Below are positions 8,296-15,627 of a stretch of 64,000 bases of DNA, in pieces. The translations under genes and the position numbers were made by a program. How positions within the stretch are numbered: position 1 is the stretch's first letter; each line of letters opens with the position of its first letter. Origin of the DNA: Streptomyces filamentosus (GTDB lineage Bacteria; Actinomycetota; Actinomycetes; Streptomycetales; Streptomycetaceae); the NCBI RefSeq assembly GCF_014654895.1, contig NZ_BNBE01000001.1, positions 372,001 to 436,000 of the forward strand. Reading direction: 5' to 3'. A model generated the notes under the pieces. The model was not told the DNA's origin. It made no database searches and saw only the letters and a program-made list of their open reading frames with translations.

Positions 8296-9219
8296 TCAGA
8301 GATTGGTCATGTCGACCGGGATGAGCGCCGAGGCGCCGTCACGCAGGACCGTGGCCTCGATGAGGCCGTACATGCGGTCCGCGGCGTAGTAGACCTCGTT
8401 GTCGTTCTTCAGCCCGAAGGGCTCGAGGTCGACCAGGAAGTGGTGCTTGTTGGGGAGCGAGAAGCGCACCTCGTCGATCTCCGCGCGGTGGTTGATGATC
8501 CGCGTGGCCATCTGGTAGAGGGTCTGCTGGAGGGAGTACGAGTACGTCTCCGAGAAGGCTTCCAGCATGTGCTTCTTGGTCTGCTCGTAGGACCGCTCCC
8601 AGTTGGGCATGCGCTGCTCGTCGTCGGTCCAGTTGAACCGCCAGCGGCCGGACACCTGGGTGGCCAGGATGCGGTCGTACGCCTCCTGGAGGGTGGTGTA
8701 CTGGTCCTTGATGTAGCCCCAGAACTCCGAGTTGGTGGAGTTCATGACGACGAGGTCCTTGAGGCCGGAGATGACCTCCCACTTCTCGCCGTCGTAGGTG
8801 ATCTGGGTGACGCGGGTCTCCTGGCCCTTGCGGGCGAAGGAGTGGTTGACCTCGTCGGCGCCGATGAACTTGGAGTTGGCGTCGGAGGAGGCGATGCGCT
8901 CCCAGGCGTACTCCTCGATCCGGATCCGGGCGCGCTTGATCGGCTCCTGGCTCGTCACGAAGTGGCGGGCGAGGTGGATGCCGAACTGCTCGGCGGACTC
9001 GATGCCGTACTCCTTGGCGAACGCGAAGACGGTGTTCTTCGTCGTGTCGGTGGGGAGGCAGTTGGCGTTGGAGCCGGTGAGGTGGACGTCGCTGAGGTCG
9101 CCGGAGAGGGCGACGGAGACGTTGAGGTCCTTGATGTGGTGGGTGGCGCCGTCCCGCGTGATCTTGACGACGCGGTTCTCTGCTTTGCCGTACTGGTTCT
9201 GGCCGAGAATCGTGGGCAT
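8296..9219 (-). CDS. pucL: Urate oxidase (uricase)
   Basis: 307 aa cofactor-free uricase: urate + O2 to 5-hydroxyisourate + H2O2. The start is MPTILGQNQYGKAENRVV, which carries the N-terminal catalytic lysine region. The catalytic-threonine motif appears in LPTDTTKNTVFAFA, and the C-terminal signature is FSLPNKHHFLVDL. Length is normal for bacterial uricases. Upstream in-frame codons are shadow sequence of uraH. It begins only a few bases after the uraH stop, forming the tight uraD-uraH-pucL unit. Expression is probably governed by the promoter at 10193-10222. Its H2O2 product explains the linked catalase gene. Confidence 0.97.
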   Translation of the reverse strand: MPTILGQNQYGKAENRVVKITRDGATHHIKDLNVSVALSGDLSDVHLTGSNANCLPTDTTKNTVFAFAKEYGIESAEQFGIHLARHFVTSQEPIKRARIRIEEYAWERIASSDANSKFIGADEVNHSFARKGQETRVTQITYDGEKWEVISGLKDLVVMNSTNSEFWGYIKDQYTTLQEAYDRILATQVSGRWRFNWTDDEQRMPNWERSYEQTKKHMLEAFSETYSYSLQQTLYQMATRIINHRAEIDEVRFSLPNKHHFLVDLEPFGLKNDNEVYYAADRMYGLIEATVLRDGASALIPVDMTNL

Positions 9220-9224
9220 GTCTG

Positions 9225-9632
9225 CTAGCTCCCTCGGTAAACGGAGTAGCCGAACGGGTTGAGCAGCAGCGGTACGTGGTAGTGCTCGCCCGGCTCGACG
9301 GCGAACGTGATCGCCACCTCCGGGAAGAAAGCACCGGCCGGACCGCTGTCCCGATTCGCGGGGGCGTCCTGCTGCGCCTCGGCTTGCTGGTTCTGCTTGC
9401 TCAGGAAGTACGCCTCGGTCTCGAAGTCGAGGCGTACGTGGGTGGTGCCGACCGGGAGGGCCGGCAGGTCCTTGCACCGTCCGTCGGCGTCGGTGGCCGA
9501 GCCGCCGAGCGCGACCCAGGCGGCGCCGGAGCCGGCGCGGGCGGCGAGGGTGATCGCCACGCCCTCCGCGGGGCGTCCGATGCTGGTGTCCAGGATGTGG
9601 GTGGACACCGAGGCCGTGGTGTCGGTGCTCAT
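9225..9632 (-). CDS. uraH: 5-hydroxyisourate hydrolase (transthyretin-like)
   Basis: 135 aa. Hydrolyses 5-hydroxyisourate to OHCU. The N-terminal signature STHILDTSIGRPAEGV holds the active-site His, and the C-terminus ends in the family tetrapeptide YRGS. Start overlaps the uraD stop by 4 nt (ATGA). Between the strands at residues about 78-100 there is a Gln/Ala-rich insertion (SKQNQQAEAQQDAPANRD) not found in compact family members; it probably forms a loop away from the tetramer active site. Middle gene of the urate-degradation operon. Confidence 0.95.
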   Translation of the reverse strand: MSTDTTASVSTHILDTSIGRPAEGVAITLAARAGSGAAWVALGGSATDADGRCKDLPALPVGTTHVRLDFETEAYFLSKQNQQAEAQQDAPANRDSGPAGAFFPEVAITFAVEPGEHYHVPLLLNPFGYSVYRGS

Positions 9633-10144
9633 GCGGCGCTCTCTTCCTCTACGAGACGGGTGAGCCGGATGCGGTTGATCTTGCCCAGTTCGGTGCGGAC
9701 GATCTCCCGCTCCTGCTCGGGCGAGTTGCCGATCCGGTCCTTGACCGCGTCGCGCATCTGCTCGCCGGTCCTGCCGGTGGCGCAGATGAGGAAGACGTGG
9801 CCGAAACGTTCCTGGTAGGCCAGGTTCAGTTCGAGCATCTCGGCCTTGAGCTCGGCGGAGGAGCCGGCCATCCCGCTCTGTTCGCGGGTGGAGGTGGCAT
9901 CCCCTTCCTTCGGACGACCGATCGGCGGGTGGCCCTCCATCGCCTCGGCCAGGTCCTCGGCGGTCAGCTCGGCCATGGCGGCGTCGCTGGCGAGGAAGAG
10001 GGCTTCGGCGGTGGTGTACGGGCGCTGGGCGAGGATCTTGCTCCCCCACGCCGAGCTGGAGCACACCTCGTGGAGCGCGGCGAGAGCCTCGCTGTCCGCC
10101 GAGGTGTTGAACCGGGTGAGGCCCGGTGTCGTACCTGAAGTCAC
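9629..10144 (-). CDS. uraD: 2-oxo-4-hydroxy-4-carboxy-5-ureidoimidazoline (OHCU) decarboxylase
   Basis: 171 aa. Converts OHCU to S-allantoin. The catalytic His motif is GHPPIGRPK, followed by the TREQSGM motif (family SxEQ-type) and the GHVFLICATGR motif. Start GTG has GGAGGCTTCCC upstream. First gene of the minus-strand urate operon; overlaps uraH by 4 nt. The promoter and a shared 15-bp operator lie just upstream (10193-10233). Full-length and apparently intact. Confidence 0.95.
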   Translation of the reverse strand: MTSGTTPGLTRFNTSADSEALAALHEVCSSSAWGSKILAQRPYTTAEALFLASDAAMAELTAEDLAEAMEGHPPIGRPKEGDATSTREQSGMAGSSAELKAEMLELNLAYQERFGHVFLICATGRTGEQMRDAVKDRIGNSPEQEREIVRTELGKINRIRLTRLVEEESAA

Positions 10145-10192
10145 GGGAAGCCTCCGTGGCTGTTTTTCGCTGTGCGTCGGACGGGCTGCGGA

Positions 10193-10222
10193 TAGCTAAC
10201 GCCCTCGGCAACACGACGTCAA
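10193..10222 (-). promoter_or_regulatory. Promoter of the uraD-uraH-pucL operon
   Basis: On the minus strand: -35 TTGACG (10217-10222), 18-nt spacer, -10 TAGCTA (10193-10198). Predicted start is about 40 nt upstream of the uraD GTG. The -35 box is embedded in the operator at 10219-10233. Confidence 0.6.
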
Positions 10223-10233
10223 CACTTTGTTGA
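10219..10233. promoter_or_regulatory. Operator TCAACA-N3-TGTTGA overlapping the uraD -35 box
   Basis: Perfect 15-bp inverted repeat (TCAACACTTTGTTGA). The same arms, in the same register relative to a TTGACG -35 box, occur at 12947-12961 upstream of the catalase, inside an almost identical block of about 27 bp. This indicates one regulator controlling urate oxidation and peroxide removal. The regulator is not identified; the HTH protein at 10300-10668 is a candidate by position. Confidence 0.65.
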
Positions 10234-10299
10234 AAACTCGGTGACACAAAAGCCGTCGTCCCGACATCCGGACGACGGCTCGTGGCCATTCTTGATCAA

Positions 10300-10668
10300 C
10301 TAGGCGTTCTTGGAGGCGTTTTCCCTGTTCAGGTAGTTGTACACGGTGAACCGGCTGACACCGAGTGCACCGGCCACCGTCTCCACTCCGTGCCGCACGG
10401 AGAAGGCGCCGCGCGCCTCCAGGAGCCGGACCACCTCCTGCTTGGCCTTGCGGTCCAGCTCGGCCAGCGGCATCCCGTGCCGCCGCTCCATCGCCGCGAG
10501 GATGTGGTCCAGGGAGTCCGACAGCTGGGGCAGCCGTACGGCGAGGACGTCCTCGCCCTCCCAGGACAGGACGACGTCGTCGGCCGCGGCCTGCGCCGGC
10601 TCCAGGACCTGTGCGCCCATCGCGTCGACCAGCGGCTTCACCGCCGCCGCCAAGGGGTGCTCGCTCAC
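10300..10668 (-). CDS. Small DauR-like helix-turn-helix regulator
   Basis: 122 aa. The C-terminal half (ELDRKAKQEVVRLLEARGAF through VAGALGVSRFTVYNYLNR) matches the HTH found at the end of YheO/DauR-type regulators, with the recognition helix around SRFTVYNYL. The N-terminal 60 residues do not look like the usual YheO PAS-like sensor and are much shorter, so ligand sensing may differ. Start GTG overlaps the upstream gene's stop (GTGA). It sits between the thiamine-binding-type gene and uraD, which makes it a plausible local regulator of the urate operon. That role is inference. Confidence 0.75.
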   Translation of the reverse strand: MSEHPLAAAVKPLVDAMGAQVLEPAQAAADDVVLSWEGEDVLAVRLPQLSDSLDHILAAMERRHGMPLAELDRKAKQEVVRLLEARGAFSVRHGVETVAGALGVSRFTVYNYLNRENASKNA

Positions 10669-10928
10669 TTCTCGTCCTCCCCGCCCTCACCGATCACGTT
10701 GACCTGGAGCGAGACCCGGGTGGCACCGGCGTCGAGCGCCTTGCGCAGCAGCTCGTCGACGGCGGTGAGGACGGCGTCGGCACCGCCTTCCGCGGTGTTG
10801 CCGAAGGGGCCGACGTCGACGGCGTCCAGTTCTGCCGACTGGATGACCTCACGGGCCACGACCGCGTGGGCCGGCGCCTCGTCGAGGTCGAACGGCTCGG
10901 TCGTGAACTCCACTCTCAAACGCACCAT
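10665..10928 (-). CDS. MTH1187-family thiamine-binding-type protein
   Basis: 87 aa. It resembles the UPF0045/MTH1187 (Thiamine_BP) family: beta-alpha-beta fold with GPFGNTAEG (family GPxGTxxEG) and the C-terminal ALDAGATRVSLQVNV strand. Family members bind thiamine or related ligands, but no enzymatic role is established. Co-transcribed with the HTH gene by a 4-nt overlap. TAGCGT lies 6 nt upstream of the ATG, so a leaderless message is possible. Its job in a purine cluster is unknown; sensing a thiazole/pyrimidine metabolite is one guess. Confidence 0.7.
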   Translation of the reverse strand: MVRLRVEFTTEPFDLDEAPAHAVVAREVIQSAELDAVDVGPFGNTAEGGADAVLTAVDELLRKALDAGATRVSLQVNVIGEGGEDEK

Positions 10929-10985
10929 GCCCCCACGCTACGGCCCGTTCGGGCCACGGGGGAGTCCCGATCGGGAGGGGCGCCC

Positions 10986-11015
10986 TTGACAACCACCGCC
11001 ACGGGCTTGCAACAT
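10986..11015 (+). promoter_or_regulatory. Promoter of hyi-glxR
   Basis: TTGACA (10986-10991) followed after 18 nt by CAACAT (11010-11015). The predicted transcription start falls inside the first operator copy. The -10 is weak, the -35 is consensus. Confidence 0.5.
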
Positions 11016-11050
11016 TCCGTCAGACAGAAAACGACTTCCGCAATACGGAA
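11015..11050. promoter_or_regulatory. Tandem operators (TTCCG-N5-CGGAA type) upstream of hyi
   Basis: Two 15-bp sites with centres 21 bp apart: an imperfect one, TTCCG-TCAGA-CAGAA (11015-11029), and a perfect one, TTCCG-CAATA-CGGAA (11036-11050). The same pair, with the same arm variants and spacing, precedes gcl (20446-20481). They sit at and just after the transcription start, as expected for repression. IclR-family AllR repressors are known to control allantoin/glyoxylate genes in Streptomyces and are the obvious candidate; none is encoded in this window. Confidence 0.7.
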
Positions 11051-11065
11051 GGAGCGCCGCCCCTC

Positions 11066-11899
11066 ATGGGATACACGGACCAGCGCTTCGATGTGAACCT
11101 GTCGATCCTCTTCACGGAACTCCCGCTCCTGGAGCGCCCCGCGGCCGCCGCCGCGGCCGGCTTCACCGCGGTCGAGCTGTGGTGGCCCTGGATCGACACC
11201 GCCACCCCCGAGCAGAGCGAGCTCGACGCCCTCAAGAAGGCCCTCGAGGACGCCGGCACCCAGCTGGTGGGCCTGAACTTCTACGCCGGACAGCTCCCCG
11301 GCCCGGACCGCGGCGCGGTCTCGGTCCCGGGCGAGGAGTCCGACCGCTTCCGGGCCAACATCGACATCGCCGCGGACTTCGCCGCCTCGGTCGGCTGCAA
11401 GGCGCTCAACGCGCTCTACGGCAACCGCGCGGAGGGCGTCGACCCGGAGGTCCAGGACGCCCTCGCCCTGGAGAACCTGGTCCTGGCGGCCCGCGCCGCC
11501 GACCGCGTCGGCGCGATCCTGCTGATCGAGACCCTGAACAAGCCGGAGTCGCCGCTCTACCCGCTGGTGAGCGCCCCCTCCGCGATCGAGGTCGTCGACA
11601 AGGTGAACGAGGCCACCGGGCTCGGCAACGCCAAGTTCCTCCTCGACATTTACCACCTGGCCATGAACGGCGAGGACGTCAGCGCGGTGATCGCCGAGTA
11701 CGCGGCGAAGACCGGTCACGTCCAGATCGCGGACATGCCGGGCCGCGGCGCCCCGGGCACCGGCGAACTCCCCCTGGAGCAGCTCCTCGACGAGCTGCGG
11801 AAGGCCGGTTACGACGGCTGGGTGGGCCTGGAGTACAAGGCCGCCGACGCCGCCGCGTCCTTCGAATGGCTCGCCGCCGAGGCCCGCCCGGCCCGCTGA
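11066..11899 (+). CDS. hyi: Hydroxypyruvate isomerase (TIM-barrel)
   Basis: 277 aa xylose-isomerase-like TIM barrel. It starts MGYTDQRFDVNLSILFTELP, and the motifs VELWWPW, IETLNKPESPLYPL and FLLDIYHLAMNGEDV match hydroxypyruvate isomerases, which interconvert hydroxypyruvate and tartronate semialdehyde. Metal/base residues lie in IETLN, DIYH and the C-terminal VGLEYKA strand. GGAAGGAG ribosome site upstream. First gene of a two-gene unit with glxR, behind the tandem operators shared with gcl. Works in glyoxylate assimilation from allantoin. Confidence 0.9.
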   Translation: MGYTDQRFDVNLSILFTELPLLERPAAAAAAGFTAVELWWPWIDTATPEQSELDALKKALEDAGTQLVGLNFYAGQLPGPDRGAVSVPGEESDRFRANIDIAADFAASVGCKALNALYGNRAEGVDPEVQDALALENLVLAARAADRVGAILLIETLNKPESPLYPLVSAPSAIEVVDKVNEATGLGNAKFLLDIYHLAMNGEDVSAVIAEYAAKTGHVQIADMPGRGAPGTGELPLEQLLDELRKAGYDGWVGLEYKAADAAASFEWLAAEARPAR

Positions 11900-11947
11900 C
11901 ACAGGCCCCCTCCCCCGTACGACCTTGCTTTGAGAGGCACCCTCACC

Positions 11948-12838
11948 ATGAGCACTCTTCCGAAGATCGCGTGGATCGGCCTCGGCATCATGGGCTCGCC
12001 CATGTCCGAGAACCTGATCAAGGCCGGCTACTCGGTCACCGGCTTCACCCTGGAGCAGGACAAGCTGGAGCGCCTGGCCGCCGCCGGCGGCACCGCGGCC
12101 GGCTCGATCGCCGAGGCCGTCAAGGACGCCGACGTGGTCATCACGATGGTGCCCGCCTCCCCGCAGGTCGAGGCGATCTCCTACGGCCCCGAGGGCATCC
12201 TGGAGAACGCCAGGCAGGGCGCGCTGATCATCGACATGTCGTCGATCACCCCGCAGACCTCGGTCGACCTGGCCAAGAACGCCAAGGAGAAGGGCATCCG
12301 CGTCATCGACGCGCCCGTCTCCGGCGGCGAGGCCGGCGCCATCGAGGCCGTGCTCTCCATCATGGTCGGCGGCGAGCAGGCCGACTTCGACGAGGCCCTC
12401 CCGATCCTGGAGGCCCTCGGCAAGGTCATCGTGCTCTGCGGCCCGCACGGCTCCGGCCAGACGGTCAAGGCGGCCAACCAGCTCATCGTCGCCGTGAACA
12501 TCCAGGCGTGCGCCGAGGCCGTGGTCTTCCTGGAGAAGTCCGGCGTGAACCTCCAGGCCGCCCTCGACGTCCTCAACGGCGGTCTGGCCGGCTCGACCGT
12601 GCTGACCCGCAAGAAGGACAACTTCCTGAACCGGGACTTCAAGCCCGGCTTCCGGATCGACCTGCACCACAAGGACATGGGCATCGTGACCGACGCCGCC
12701 CGCAACGTCGGCGCGGCCCTCCCGGTCGGCGCCGTGGTCGCCCAGCTCGTCGCCTCGCTGCGCGCGCAGGGTGACGGCGGCCTGGACCACTCGGCCCTGC
12801 TCCGCGCCGTCGAGCGCCTCTCCGGCGCCCAGGTCTGA
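11948..12838 (+). CDS. glxR: Tartronate semialdehyde (2-hydroxy-3-oxopropionate) reductase
   Basis: 296 aa beta-hydroxyacid dehydrogenase. The NAD(P)-binding Rossmann motif is WIGLGIMGSPMSENL near the N-terminus. The substrate motif is DAPVSGGEAGA, the catalytic Lys lies in GSGQTVKAANQL, and the cofactor-side KDMGIVTDAA motif follows. Start ATG (MSTLPKIAW) is chosen over a codon 18 nt upstream because of the preceding GAGAGG. Reduces tartronate semialdehyde to D-glycerate. Same operon as hyi; it ends before a large hairpin at 12870. Confidence 0.94.
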   Translation: MSTLPKIAWIGLGIMGSPMSENLIKAGYSVTGFTLEQDKLERLAAAGGTAAGSIAEAVKDADVVITMVPASPQVEAISYGPEGILENARQGALIIDMSSITPQTSVDLAKNAKEKGIRVIDAPVSGGEAGAIEAVLSIMVGGEQADFDEALPILEALGKVIVLCGPHGSGQTVKAANQLIVAVNIQACAEAVVFLEKSGVNLQAALDVLNGGLAGSTVLTRKKDNFLNRDFKPGFRIDLHHKDMGIVTDAARNVGAALPVGAVVAQLVASLRAQGDGGLDHSALLRAVERLSGAQV

Positions 12839-12869
12839 TCCACCGCCCCGGATCCCCGGGGCCCCAGAT

Positions 12870-12931
12870 TTCCGGTCGGCGGCGGTGCTGACACCTGTCC
12901 TGTCGCGCCCAGGCGCCGCCGCCGACCGGAA
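12870..12931 (+). terminator. Terminator after hyi-glxR
   Basis: Perfect 16-bp stem TTCCGGTCGGCGGCGG (12870-12885) / CCGCCGCCGACCGGAA (12916-12931) with a 30-nt loop. No U-tract follows. It isolates glxR from the catalase promoter. Confidence 0.5.
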
Positions 12932-12946
12932 CACCACACTTCATTT

Positions 12947-12961
12947 TCAACAAACTGTTGA
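12947..12961. promoter_or_regulatory. Operator TCAACA-N3-TGTTGA overlapping the catalase -35 box
   Basis: Perfect inverted repeat TCAACAAACTGTTGA. The flanks also match the uraD operator: TTTT before and CGTCGTGTT after. Same position relative to the -35 box as at uraD. Confidence 0.65.
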
Positions 12962-12987
12962 CGTCGTGTTTCGAGCGAACCTACGCT
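12958..12987 (+). promoter_or_regulatory. Catalase promoter
   Basis: -35 TTGACG (12958-12963), 18-nt spacer, -10 TACGCT (12982-12987). Gives a leader of about 35 nt. Confidence 0.6.
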
Positions 12988-13027
12988 CCACCGCATCGTC
13001 ATCAGCATCTTGCAGGGAAAGGCCACC

Positions 13028-14485
13028 ATGTCGAAGCGCGTGCTTACGACCGAGTCCGGCGCCCCCGTCGCCGACAACCAGAACTCCGCCACCGCCGGCG
13101 TCGGTGGCCCCCTCCTCCTCCAGGACCAGCACCTGCTGGAGAAGCTCGCGCGCTTCAACCGTGAGCGCATCCCGGAGCGCGTGGTCCACGCCCGCGGCTC
13201 CGGCGCGTACGGCTACTTCGAGGTGACCGACGACGTCACCGGCTTCACCAAGGCCGACTTCCTCTCCGAGGTGGGCAAGAAGACGGAGCTCTTCATCCGC
13301 TTCTCCACCGTGGCCGACTCGCTCGGCGGCGCGGACGCGGTCCGCGACCCGCGCGGCTTCGCGGTGAAGTTCTACACCGAAGAGGGCAACTACGACCTCG
13401 TCGGCAACAACACCCCGGTGTTCTTCATCAAGGACCCCATCAAGTTCCCCGACTTCATCCACTCCCAGAAGCGCGACCCCTTCACGGGCAAGCAGGAGCC
13501 GGACAACGTCTGGGACTTCTGGGCGCACGCCCCCGAGGCCACCCACCAGATCACCTGGCTCATGGGCGACCGCGGCATCCCGGCCTCGTACCGTCACATG
13601 AACGGCTACGGCTCGCACACCTACCAGTGGACCAACGAGGCGGGCGAGGCCTTCTTCGTCAAGTACCACTTCAAGACGAACCAGGGCGTCCGCTCCCTCT
13701 CCGCCGACCAGGCCGCCGAGCTCGTCGGCAAGGACGCGAACTCGCACCAGACGGACCTGCTCCAGGCCATCGAGCGCGGCGTGAACCCGTCCTGGACGCT
13801 GTACGTGCAGGTCATGCCGGCCGCCGAGGCCGCCGAGTACCGCTTCAACCCGTTCGACCTCACCAAGGTGTGGCCGCACGCCGACTACCCGCTCCAGCGC
13901 GTGGGCCGCATGGTCCTCGACCGCAACCCGGACAACGTCTTCGCCGAGGTCGAGCAGGCCGCGTTCTCCCCGAACAACTTCGTGCCGGGCATCGGCCCCT
14001 CGCCGGACAAGATGCTCCAGGGCCGCCTCTTCGCCTACGCGGACGCCCACCGCTACCGCCTCGGCGTCAACCACACCCAGCTCCCGGTGAACGCCCCCAG
14101 GGCGACCGTCGCCGAGAACTACGGCCGGGACGGCGCCATGGCGACCCGCAACGGCTCGCGGTACGACAAGAACTACGAGCCCAACTCGTACCAGGGCCCG
14201 GCCCAGACCGACACGCCGCTCTCGGCGCCGCTCGCGATCCACGGCTGGACCGGCACCCACGCGGCCCCGCAGCACACCAAGGACGACGACTTCTTCCAGG
14301 CCGGCGAGCTCTACCGCCTGATGTCGGAGGACGAGAAGTCCCGTCTGATCGCCAACATCGCCGGCGGTCTCTCCCAGGTGTCCCGCGAGGACGTCATCGA
14401 GAAGAACCTCGCCCACTTCGCCGCCGCCGACCCCGAGTACGGCAGGCGCGTCGAGGAGGCCGTCCGCGCCCTGCGCGAGGACTAG
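13028..14485 (+). CDS. Monofunctional heme catalase (small-subunit, clade 3 type)
   Basis: 485 aa. Decomposes H2O2. The distal His54 lies in [12 protein letters not shown], the distal Asn (about 127) in NNTPVFF, and the proximal heme-ligand Tyr337 in [23 protein letters not shown](GADAVRD)[10 protein letters not shown] is the standard core. Start ATG (MSKRVLTT) has AGGGAAAGG upstream. Length places it with small-subunit catalases. It shares its operator with the uraD-pucL operon, so its likely task is removing peroxide made by uricase. It may also act in general peroxide defence. Confidence 0.96.
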   Translation: MSKRVLTTESGAPVADNQNSATAGVGGPLLLQDQHLLEKLARFNRERIPERVVHARGSGAYGYFEVTDDVTGFTKADFLSEVGKKTELFIRFSTVADSLGGADAVRDPRGFAVKFYTEEGNYDLVGNNTPVFFIKDPIKFPDFIHSQKRDPFTGKQEPDNVWDFWAHAPEATHQITWLMGDRGIPASYRHMNGYGSHTYQWTNEAGEAFFVKYHFKTNQGVRSLSADQAAELVGKDANSHQTDLLQAIERGVNPSWTLYVQVMPAAEAAEYRFNPFDLTKVWPHADYPLQRVGRMVLDRNPDNVFAEVEQAAFSPNNFVPGIGPSPDKMLQGRLFAYADAHRYRLGVNHTQLPVNAPRATVAENYGRDGAMATRNGSRYDKNYEPNSYQGPAQTDTPLSAPLAIHGWTGTHAAPQHTKDDDFFQAGELYRLMSEDEKSRLIANIAGGLSQVSREDVIEKNLAHFAAADPEYGRRVEEAVRALRED

Positions 14486-14505
14486 CCCTCTCGGATTCCC
14501 AGACC

Positions 14506-14541
14506 GCGTACGGCATCTGACGGGAGGTCAATGCCGTACGC
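14506..14541 (+). terminator. Catalase terminator
   Basis: GCGTACGGCAT (14506-14516) pairs with ATGCCGTACGC (14531-14541). An inner TGAC/GTCA extension is separated by one bulged C, giving 15 paired bases around a GGGAG loop. Confidence 0.65.
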
Positions 14542-14792
14542 CGTCCGGAACACCGGCCCGGATGAGGGGTGGTCGGTGTTCATGGACAGCGTGAGACCGC
14601 GGTGGCCGCGAGCCAGTGCGGTGGCCAGGACGCCAGGCCCCCTTCCAGACCTGAAGGAAGGGACCGGCCGAAACGTCCGTCGTGACCACCGCGGTCCCCA
14701 CGCCCTCCCCGCACACGGGAGGCACCACAGACTCCGTCCGGCGGCGCGAACGTCCTGTCGCGCCAGCCCTCGCGTCGCCGGGCGGCCGAACG

Positions 14793-14836
14793 AGAGCGCG
14801 GAACCAGGTTTACGGTCCCTGGTTCCGCGCTCTTTT
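14793..14836 (+). terminator. Strong intrinsic terminator with U-tract, no assigned upstream gene
   Basis: Perfect 16-bp stem AGAGCGCGGAACCAGG (14793-14808) / CCTGGTTCCGCGCTCT (14818-14833), 9-nt loop, followed by TTT. This is unusually canonical for a GC-rich genome. Confidence 0.75.
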
Positions 14837-14967
14837 CCGTGCCCCCGGCACCGCTCCCCGGCACCCCCGGCAGCGCATCGTTTCTGCGGTGAAGATCCGC
14901 ACCCGCCCGGAGGAACGCCCCGCGATTCGCCCCCGCGCGCCCCGCGTCCGGCGCTATCCAGCCGTAC

Positions 14968-15627
14968 GTGATCAAGAACCTGATGCGCGGGCTCGTCCCG
15001 CTCGCCCTCGTCCTGTCCCCGCTCACCGCCCCCACCGCCTCCGCGGGCGTCCAGCTCTTCCCCGACGCGCTCGCCGAACTCACCGAGGCCGCCGAAGTCC
15101 CGGGCGGCCACCGGGAGTCGGCCTTCCCCCACTGGGACCGGGGCCTCGACGCCGCCGACGGCTGCGACACCCGCGCCGAGGTGCTGCTCGCGGAGGCCGT
15201 CGAGGCGCCCGCCACCGGGGCGGGCTGCGCGCTCACCGGCGGCCGGTGGACCTCGTACTACGACGGCCAGGACGTCACCGACCCGGCGCTGCTCCGGGTC
15301 GACCACCTCGTGCCGCTGGAGGAGGCGTGGGCCTCGGGGGCGTCCGGCTGGACGGCGGCCCGGCGGGCGAAGTACGCCAACGACCAGGGGGCCGCGGCCA
15401 CCCTGGTCGCCGTCACCGCCCGCAGCCACCGGGCGAAGGCCGGCCAGGACCCGGCCGACTGGGTGCCCGAGGGCAACGCCGCCTACTGCCGCTACGTCGG
15501 CGAATGGGTCGGCACCAAGCTGCGCTGGGGACTCTCCGTGGACAAGGCCGAGATGGAGGCGCTCAAGCTGTTCGCCGACGGTCCGTGCGAGGAGACGGTC
15601 GTGCTGCGCTCGACAGCCCCGCGGTGA
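14968..15627 (+). CDS. Secreted HNH-type nuclease (GmrSD C-terminal-like, DUF1524)
   Basis: 219 aa. GTG start, then a Sec signal peptide (RGLVPLALVLSPLTAPTASA) with cleavage near residue 27. The HNH/ββα-metal motif is VDHLVPLEEAWASGA, followed by the DUF1524-type RRAKYANDQ and SHRAKAGQDPADWVP elements. Four cysteines may form disulphides. Such small exported HNH proteins are common in Streptomyces and probably degrade extracellular DNA for nutrients; this is family knowledge. The 3' end overlaps the convergent MFS gene by 65 nt. Confidence 0.85.
   Translation: MIKNLMRGLVPLALVLSPLTAPTASAGVQLFPDALAELTEAAEVPGGHRESAFPHWDRGLDAADGCDTRAEVLLAEAVEAPATGAGCALTGGRWTSYYDGQDVTDPALLRVDHLVPLEEAWASGASGWTAARRAKYANDQGAAATLVAVTARSHRAKAGQDPADWVPEGNAAYCRYVGEWVGTKLRWGLSVDKAEMEALKLFADGPCEETVVLRSTAPR

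Larger units (their letters stand above)
14486..14967. other. 482-bp region with two terminators and no clear gene
   Basis: No open frame here has convincing coding character. It contains the catalase terminator hairpin (14506-14541) and a second, very strong U-tailed terminator (14793-14836). The second one has no annotated gene upstream of it after the first. The 250 nt between them may encode a small RNA or be a gene remnant. Confidence 0.55.

Noticed and set aside
2429..8389. A 1986-codon plus-strand open frame across the lipoprotein and purine genes
   Set aside because: Gly/Asp/Glu-rich composition, no domains, and it lies exactly antisense to several well-identified minus-strand genes. 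A GC-skew artefact.
14531..14971. 146-codon ORF after the catalase
   Set aside because: Its start lies within the catalase terminator hairpin, it reads through the second terminator, and it has no recognisable features.
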